The notes beneath the pieces are model-generated. The model saw nothing but the letters and a program-made list of their open reading frames with translations, ran no database searches and was not told the origin of the DNA. A DNA stretch of 64,000 bases, from assembly GCF_009789235.1 (NCBI RefSeq), contig NZ_WSTB01000004.1, forward strand, positions 62,001 through 126,000. Direction: 5' to 3'. Positions 59,333 through 64,000 of this stretch are shown here, piece after piece (position 1 is the stretch's first letter; the number at the start of each line of letters is the position of its first letter). Position numbers and translations under genes: made by a program. The stretch comes from Flavobacterium hydrocarbonoxydans. GTDB taxonomy: Bacteria; Bacteroidota; Bacteroidia; Flavobacteriales; Flavobacteriaceae.

Positions 59333-60310
59333 TTATTTAATCATAGTAATTTCCTGCGTTGGCGAAGTTGCGATTTGCGTTACCGCCGGCAATAATTCCT
59401 GAATAAAATTAGTCATGTGCGGAATATCCATTAGTTTGAATTCGTCTGAAGGATGATGATAGAATTCAAAATTTTCAAAATCAAAAGTACTTATCGACTG
59501 ACAAGGTTTTTTGAAAACATCATAAAAAGAATAATTATCTGAGCGGTAGAATAATTCGTATTCCGCTTCTTTTGGTAAAAAACCAATGGAGTTTTTACCG
59601 GTATATTCGTTTATTTTTTGCGCCATATTCGATTTGTCAAAACCTGTAATGTAAGCCAGATAATCGCGTTTCATTGGCACACCAATCATTTCAATATTCA
59701 ATTGTGCATATAAATTAAAATTTTGTGCTTTTAGTTTCTGCACTAAACTTTTAGAACCTAACAATCCTTTTTCTTCTCCAGCAAAAAACACAAAAAGAAT
59801 GCTTCGCTTATTCGATTTTGTTTCACTGAAATATTTTGCCATTTCAGCCACAGCTGTTACCCCGGAAGCATCATCATTGGCACCATTATTTATAACATCA
59901 CCCTGTTTGTTTTTTTCAACACCTATATGATCATAATGCGCGCTTAAAACCACAAACTCTTTTTTAAGAACAGGATCAGTTCCTTCCAGAACGCCTACAA
60001 TATTATAAGCCGGTGTTTTAAAATTGGTAAGGGTATCGCGATAACTTACGAAATAAGGTTTTACATTGTTTTTTTTGAAAAAATCTTCCAGAAAAACCGC
60101 TGCTTTTTCAATTCCTTTTGTTCCGGTTTCTCTTCCTTCCAATTCATCCGATGACAGGTATTTTAAAGTTGAAGCAACATCTTCTTCTTTTACTTTATAC
60201 GTTACCTCAATAGGTTTTGTATTGGTTTTTGAAGACACTTCGGTCTGGATAGGCGAATTGGTTTTGCAAGCCAGAAAAACAAACGGCAACAAAAAGTATA
60301 GCTTTTTCAT
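59333..60310 (-). CDS. M28-family zinc aminopeptidase, lipoprotein
   Basis: 325 residues. Lipoprotein signal MKKLYFLLPFVFLAC (lipid on Cys15). Catalytic domain with zinc ligands in LSAHYDHIG, the bridging Asp in GANDDASGVTA, GEEKGLLGS with catalytic Glu, and a final His near YHHPSDEF. It removes N-terminal residues from peptides in the periplasm or at the cell surface. In the leftward operon after the LysE-like gene (32-bp gap). Confidence 0.92.
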   Translation of the reverse strand: MKKLYFLLPFVFLACKTNSPIQTEVSSKTNTKPIEVTYKVKEEDVASTLKYLSSDELEGRETGTKGIEKAAVFLEDFFKKNNVKPYFVSYRDTLTNFKTPAYNIVGVLEGTDPVLKKEFVVLSAHYDHIGVEKNKQGDVINNGANDDASGVTAVAEMAKYFSETKSNKRSILFVFFAGEEKGLLGSKSLVQKLKAQNFNLYAQLNIEMIGVPMKRDYLAYITGFDKSNMAQKINEYTGKNSIGFLPKEAEYELFYRSDNYSFYDVFKKPCQSISTFDFENFEFYHHPSDEFKLMDIPHMTNFIQELLPAVTQIATSPTQEITMIK

Positions 60311-60342
60311 AAAAATAAGGTTTCTGTTTAGAAACTTACTTT

Positions 60343-60990
60343 CTAAACAACTGATTTAAAATATTTTTTATACACTTTAAACACCTGAATACTTCCTAGA
60401 ATAATAAAAAATAAGGGAATAAAAACAGGCATTATATACTTCGAAAATGACATATTTTTTTGAAAAAATACCTGCAAAATCACAACCAGACTCAACATTC
60501 CTAAAAAAATACCAATCAAAGTGCCTGCAATATAATAATATTTTAATTTATTTTCGGTAGTAATATACTTTCCGTTAATGAGATATAAATTCCAACTGGT
60601 CCAGAAAGGAACTTGCAAAAAGTTAAAACAATTCAAAATCACGCCAATTACAAACGGAGAATACATAAGATATTGATTGAATTTTAGACTAGAAGTTGTT
60701 GTTTGATTGGCATTCGAATAAAATAAATACGCCAGAAGAAACATAAAAACAATAGCAAAAACATCAATAATTTTCATTAGTTTTTTGTTGCCTACTAACT
60801 GTTTTGCAAACAATAACGTAAAATAAATCACAAAGCTTTCGACAAAAACAACTCCAAAAAGATACAACACCAAATTATCGAATCCTGATTTGGAATAAAT
60901 TTCCAATCCGACCAAATTAAGATAGCCCAACGGAATTGACCCAATGAAACTCACCAGAAAACCAACTGATATGTTTTTTATTCTTTTCAA
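60343..60990 (-). CDS. LysE-like membrane transporter
   Basis: 215 residues with six spans. GSIPLGYLNLVGLEIYSKSG near the start is the LysE/RhtB-type substrate motif (GPxxL). A weak match overall; export of amino acids or a similar small metabolite is the family's role. Its ATG overlaps the stop of the ATP-grasp gene by 4 bp, so translation is coupled. Confidence 0.75.
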   Translation of the reverse strand: MKRIKNISVGFLVSFIGSIPLGYLNLVGLEIYSKSGFDNLVLYLFGVVFVESFVIYFTLLFAKQLVGNKKLMKIIDVFAIVFMFLLAYLFYSNANQTTTSSLKFNQYLMYSPFVIGVILNCFNFLQVPFWTSWNLYLINGKYITTENKLKYYYIAGTLIGIFLGMLSLVVILQVFFQKNMSFSKYIMPVFIPLFFIILGSIQVFKVYKKYFKSVV

Positions 60991-62021
60991 AAATTCAAAA
61001 TTTTATTGTTTTGAGCCACATGTAAACGATATTCCTGCATTCCTGTTTTGTGTGTCAGATACGGAAACCCGCGTTTGTGATTGGCAACGCTTATTTCGTA
61101 CATATAAGTAATGTGGCGTGCTAACTCTTTCCAGGCAAACCAAACGGAATGTTTAGGATCGTAAATATGGGTAGGTTCGCTGGCAGCTCCGTTAAGTTCT
61201 ACAATTTGAAAATTTTCTCCACGTTCTAACTCTTCAATAGAATTGTACATAATATCGAATCTTCCAAAATAAAATTCCGGTACCTGCGTGGAAATATCGT
61301 TAATCACCTGCGTTAATTTATCAGAAATCAGATGGCTCGCATCCAGAAACTTGGCACCTCTGGCATGATTCCCGAAAGGAACCAGATTCATGGTTTCATT
61401 TTTAGACAAAACACGTTTTAACTGATCGCCATATTCTTCTTGCAAAGCGCTCATTTGCAGCATAAATCTTGGAGTCTTCATGATTAAATCCTCGATAGAC
61501 GAAGTACCGTTGCCGGTAACAATTAAAAATTCCTTAGCGACAATTCCGGTAATTTTGCCTTGTTTTTCGTGTGGGTGACGCACATAAAAAACACCTACTT
61601 CGTTTTTGAACGGAATTAAATCCTGCAATAAAAAATCGAAATTTGCTTTTTCTGCATAGTTTTTAAGTTCGGTTACCGTTCTGATTTTTTTTACTCCTGA
61701 ACCGCGCAGACCAATATCCGGTTTCGCTATCAAAGGAAAATAAATTCCTTTTTCGACAAGCGAATTAACCATTTTATTCAAATCGGTATTTTCACGAATC
61801 AAAACCGTTTTAGGATAATATTTTTTAGGCAATAAATCATAAATCGCTTTTTTGCTTTCCATCATAAATCCACCATTTTTAATTCTGGGATTCGAAGCAT
61901 TAAAGAAAAAAATAGATTTTGCTTTGAAAGCATAAAAAGCCCAAAGAAAATAAATAGGAAAATACAAAACCTGAAAAGGCCAGTATTCCCAATTGGTTAT
62001 TTTATGTATAAAAAGTTTCAT
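60987..62021 (-). CDS. ATP-grasp family protein
   Basis: 344 residues with a D-Ala-D-Ala-ligase-like ATP-grasp fold: FPLIAKPDIGLRGSGVKKI (ATP-binding loop) near 95-115, FLLQDLIPFKNEVGVFYV, and metal-binding FQIVELNGAASEPTHIYDP near 275-293. The start has a hydrophobic stretch (PFQVLYFPIYFLWAFYAF), suggesting membrane association. Ligases of this type join carboxyl and amino groups. With the coupled LysE-like exporter it may form a make-and-export pair (inference). Confidence 0.82.
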   Translation of the reverse strand: MKLFIHKITNWEYWPFQVLYFPIYFLWAFYAFKAKSIFFFNASNPRIKNGGFMMESKKAIYDLLPKKYYPKTVLIRENTDLNKMVNSLVEKGIYFPLIAKPDIGLRGSGVKKIRTVTELKNYAEKANFDFLLQDLIPFKNEVGVFYVRHPHEKQGKITGIVAKEFLIVTGNGTSSIEDLIMKTPRFMLQMSALQEEYGDQLKRVLSKNETMNLVPFGNHARGAKFLDASHLISDKLTQVINDISTQVPEFYFGRFDIMYNSIEELERGENFQIVELNGAASEPTHIYDPKHSVWFAWKELARHITYMYEISVANHKRGFPYLTHKTGMQEYRLHVAQNNKILNF

Positions 62022-62032
62022 TTTTTTTTCGT

Positions 62033-62743
62033 TTAAATACTTATAAATGATGTTTGAAAATCTTTTTGGGTCTGCAAATCATGATATTCGATAACTCCTT
62101 TATTTTTTTCGATAACAGCTTGTGTAATACTTAGTGTTTTTAATAGGTCATTGCGATTGATAATCATGCCGTTTTCGTCATTTTCTACCTCGGTATATCT
62201 ATGAAATCGAATCATATCAGTTGGAGCTGGCTTTTTTTTCTTTGTTAAAAAATGGTCAAACCAATAAATTCGCTCTTTTCGAATTGCCTCAGGATATAAA
62301 GTAACAGAGGACCAAATATGATTTTTTGCTACATCAAGTGCACGATCCCTTTTTACAATTCCATCCCAAATTAATTCATAGAGCTTTTTGTTTTGATATA
62401 AAACCAATGTAAAAGGCTCGATGTTATCCAGATCTATTTCTTTCCAAAAATCCTTTGGCGATTCCTGACTAATCATATCCAGAACAATCAATCCTCTGCT
62501 TTTTCGATAAGGCAATTCTACTGTATGTTTTTCTAAACCACCGTTAAGCAGAACCAGAATTGTCCCTACTGTATCTACAACAAACCAGGTTCCTCCGGCT
62601 TTTTCATCTTTTGGAAAAATAATGTTCTTTCCGTTTTTACTGTAATTTTTAGGCGGAAGAGCACTTGGTCGAATTGTTGCTTCATCCCGGTTAGAGGTGA
62701 TGATAATTTGTTTTTTATTATTTATAAAACTTACTGTGCACAT
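62033..62743 (-). CDS. NRDE-family (TANGO2-like) protein
   Basis: 236 residues beginning MCTVSF, with the family name motif SNRDEA at 18-23 and AGGTWFVVD near 50. Cys2 is conserved as a possible N-terminal nucleophile after Met removal. Members are linked to haem or lipid handling; the function is not settled. The gene overlaps the DinB-like gene by 13 bp. Confidence 0.9.
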   Translation of the reverse strand: MCTVSFINNKKQIIITSNRDEATIRPSALPPKNYSKNGKNIIFPKDEKAGGTWFVVDTVGTILVLLNGGLEKHTVELPYRKSRGLIVLDMISQESPKDFWKEIDLDNIEPFTLVLYQNKKLYELIWDGIVKRDRALDVAKNHIWSSVTLYPEAIRKERIYWFDHFLTKKKKPAPTDMIRFHRYTEVENDENGMIINRNDLLKTLSITQAVIEKNKGVIEYHDLQTQKDFQTSFISI

Positions 62744-63219
62744 TGTTTTCTATATTCTATGGTAGATCGGGCTACTCCAAAATTCTCATCGATTAACACA
62801 TTTTCGCATTGCAAAACAGCCACTTTTATCAAGGCCTGATGATGAATGCAGTGTTCCAGATTATACAATAATTCCCTAAAGTAATTACTCTGAATCCGTA
62901 TGGCTAATCCATCAATTATCTGTTCTAAATAAATGGTTTTATTTTCGGCTTTCAAACCTTTTTTTACTTCCAGGATACATTGAGATGCAAAAACAGTATC
63001 AGTCTGAATACGCTTATTGCGTTCTCTATTGTCGTAATTCAGAATACCAAAAGGATAACTTTTTTCCAGACATTGAAACATTTCTAAAATATGTCTGGTA
63101 TGCTCCCCAATGCTGGCGTTACTGAGTGCTTTACACGAATTAGAATATTCTTCATCCGACAATTGAATTAACAAATCCATTAATTCGTCTAAACTGCGAT
63201 GTATCGATTTTACTAACAT
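62731..63219 (-). CDS. DinB-like (YfiT-type) putative metalloenzyme
   Basis: 162 residues from the ATG at 63219, two bases after the DoxX stop; a start at 63240 would add 7 residues. Four-helix bundle with a possible metal triad: His in IGEHTRHIL and the pair in LEHCIHHQALI. DinB-fold proteins act as thiol transferases or hydrolases with a divalent metal. Located between DoxX and NRDE genes with tight spacing, so translationally coupled. Confidence 0.82.
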   Translation of the reverse strand: MLVKSIHRSLDELMDLLIQLSDEEYSNSCKALSNASIGEHTRHILEMFQCLEKSYPFGILNYDNRERNKRIQTDTVFASQCILEVKKGLKAENKTIYLEQIIDGLAIRIQSNYFRELLYNLEHCIHHQALIKVAVLQCENVLIDENFGVARSTIEYRKQCAQ

Positions 63220-63220
63220 A

Positions 63221-63607
63221 TTATTTTGTTTTAAAAACATTCGAAATTTTTTCTTTATCCCAATAAAGCAATACTAAACAAGACAACATTACTACAACAG
63301 CCAATCCAAATAAAAAACCGCTATCATTTTGAACCTCAATTCCTAAAACAAATATATGCGATAAAATTGCTCCTGCCATAATTATGATTCCACCAAGTGC
63401 GCCCAACCATGTTTTTTTTGGAATTAGCAATAAAACAGCAACAAGCAATTCGGCAATTCCGGAACCAAATCTTCCGTAAGGTTCAATTCCTAAAGTGGAG
63501 AAAATATAAATACTTTCCGGAGCTCCGCTAAATTTAAAATAAAGCGTTTGCAATAAAATAATGGCTGAAAGCAATCGTAAAGCCCATTGTAATTGTACTT
63601 TTTTCAT
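63221..63607 (-). CDS. DoxX-family membrane protein
   Basis: 128 residues with four spans; LRLLSAIILLQTLYFKFSGAPES at the start and YGRFGSGIAELLVAVLLLIPK in the middle are the DoxX pattern. Function poorly defined (redox or respiratory-stress roles reported for relatives). It begins 8 bp after the YHS gene. Confidence 0.87.
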   Translation of the reverse strand: MKKVQLQWALRLLSAIILLQTLYFKFSGAPESIYIFSTLGIEPYGRFGSGIAELLVAVLLLIPKKTWLGALGGIIIMAGAILSHIFVLGIEVQNDSGFLFGLAVVVMLSCLVLLYWDKEKISNVFKTK

Positions 63608-63615
63608 CTTTAAAT

Positions 63616-64000
63616 TTAATTATAGATTTTTTTCCAATTACTGTCGGCTTTCGATTTTAGGCCTGCCTCATTTTTGTTCCAGCTTTTCAGCGTATTATTG
63701 AAATAAGCATTGTAAAACAAATACAATTTTCCATCAATGATTTTGAAAGTTTCCGGATTGATTTCTACTTTTTCGCCAGAACTTCCTAAAGCATAAGCGC
63801 ACCAGCCGCCGTATTGAGGCTCATATTTTGATGGATTTTTGAGGAATTCTGCTTTATTGGTATCTGAAGAAAAATTATAAATCACGCCCTGATGCGAGGC
63901 AGAAATTTCTTTTTTGCCTTTTATTGATTTTCCCTGTTTAAAGTAAGCCACAGGATCGTAACCCTGAATAGCCACTTTGTTTTCTAAATTATACTGACTA
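63616..64000 (-). CDS. YHS-domain protein (5' end outside the window)
   Basis: About 128 residues visible; the frame is open to the right edge (SQYNLENKVAIQGYDPVAYF), so the GTG at 63975 is probably internal. The YHS core AIQGYDPVAYFKQGKSIKG...ASHQGVIYNFSSDTNKAEFLKNPSKYEPQYGGWCA is a small metal-binding-like fold. Family members in Bacteroidota are secreted and of unknown function. First visible gene of an eight-gene leftward set. Confidence 0.88.
   Translation of the reverse strand, partial: SQYNLENKVAIQGYDPVAYFKQGKSIKGKKEISASHQGVIYNFSSDTNKAEFLKNPSKYEPQYGGWCAYALGSSGEKVEINPETFKIIDGKLYLFYNAYFNNTLKSWNKNEAGLKSKADSNWKKIYN

Noticed and set aside
1..64000. Prophage or insertion sequence
   Set aside because: No capsid, terminase, transposase or integrase gene is visible anywhere in the window.

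Overview
The window is a chromosomal stretch of a Bacteroidota genome, almost certainly Flavobacterium or a close relative. The base composition is AT-rich. There is a type IX secretion sorting tail at the left edge, promoters fit the Bacteroidota -7 box TAnnTTTG, Shine-Dalgarno sites are weak, and the gene families and short intergenic palindromes are typically flavobacterial. No rRNA, prophage, transposase, integrase or classical CRISPR array is visible.

Layout. 1-6 kb: end of a T9SS-secreted protein, an MHS-type MFS transporter with a tiny membrane partner, an exported arylsulfatase and a membrane-bound AraC regulator. 6-7.5 kb: a gene-free gap holding a GC-rich array of 16 palindromic units phased every 21-22 bp. 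7.5-9 kb: a Crp-like regulator and an SDR enzyme that share a dyad operator motif. 9-18 kb: an ABC transporter (two paralogous MacB/FtsX-type permeases plus ATPase), divergent from an NtrC-type response regulator and histidine kinase, with a perfect palindrome between them. 18-24 kb: a PepSY-like protein, a four-gene SDR/AraC/NTF2/MazG-like operon, and an FAD monooxygenase fused to a DnaJ-like zinc-ribbon segment.

24-41 kb is the accessory part. It has two blocks of mostly plus-strand, very AT-rich genes. Each block is preceded by a T-rich hairpin array and a nearly identical leader of about 95 bp. Within the blocks many genes are followed by copies of a degenerate repeat resembling cassette recombination sites. 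Block 1 holds a Hachiman-type defence pair (hamA, hamB), a rhomboid protease and two hypothetical genes. Block 2 holds a nuclease-like protein, a PrrC-like ABC/AAA ATPase, a frameshifted gene, a PQQ-type beta-propeller lipoprotein and a secreted unknown. Between them sits a YceI/lipoprotein pair divergent from a membrane-anchored OmpR-type regulator.

41-64 kb is mainly ordinary chromosome: an amidohydrolase, a PI-PLC-like protein with five C-terminal repeats (flanked by two copies of a palindromic repeat), a tRNA-Val next to a GIY-YIG gene that runs into a degenerate tRNA, folC, an ExbB/ExbD pair, gcvP, a FabH-like synthase, a methyltransferase and glycosyltransferase, an MlaE/MlaF pair, SprT, and a long leftward operon (YHS, DoxX, DinB, NRDE, ATP-grasp, LysE-like, M28 peptidase, SDR). 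A modular repeat with fixed ends and variable hairpins occurs three times between 48 and 53.3 kb.

Most interesting: the 21-bp phased palindrome array, the leader plus cassette-like arrays around defence genes, the GIY-YIG/tRNA junction, and the modular repeat family. All functional ideas for these are inference; no homology search or folding could be run.
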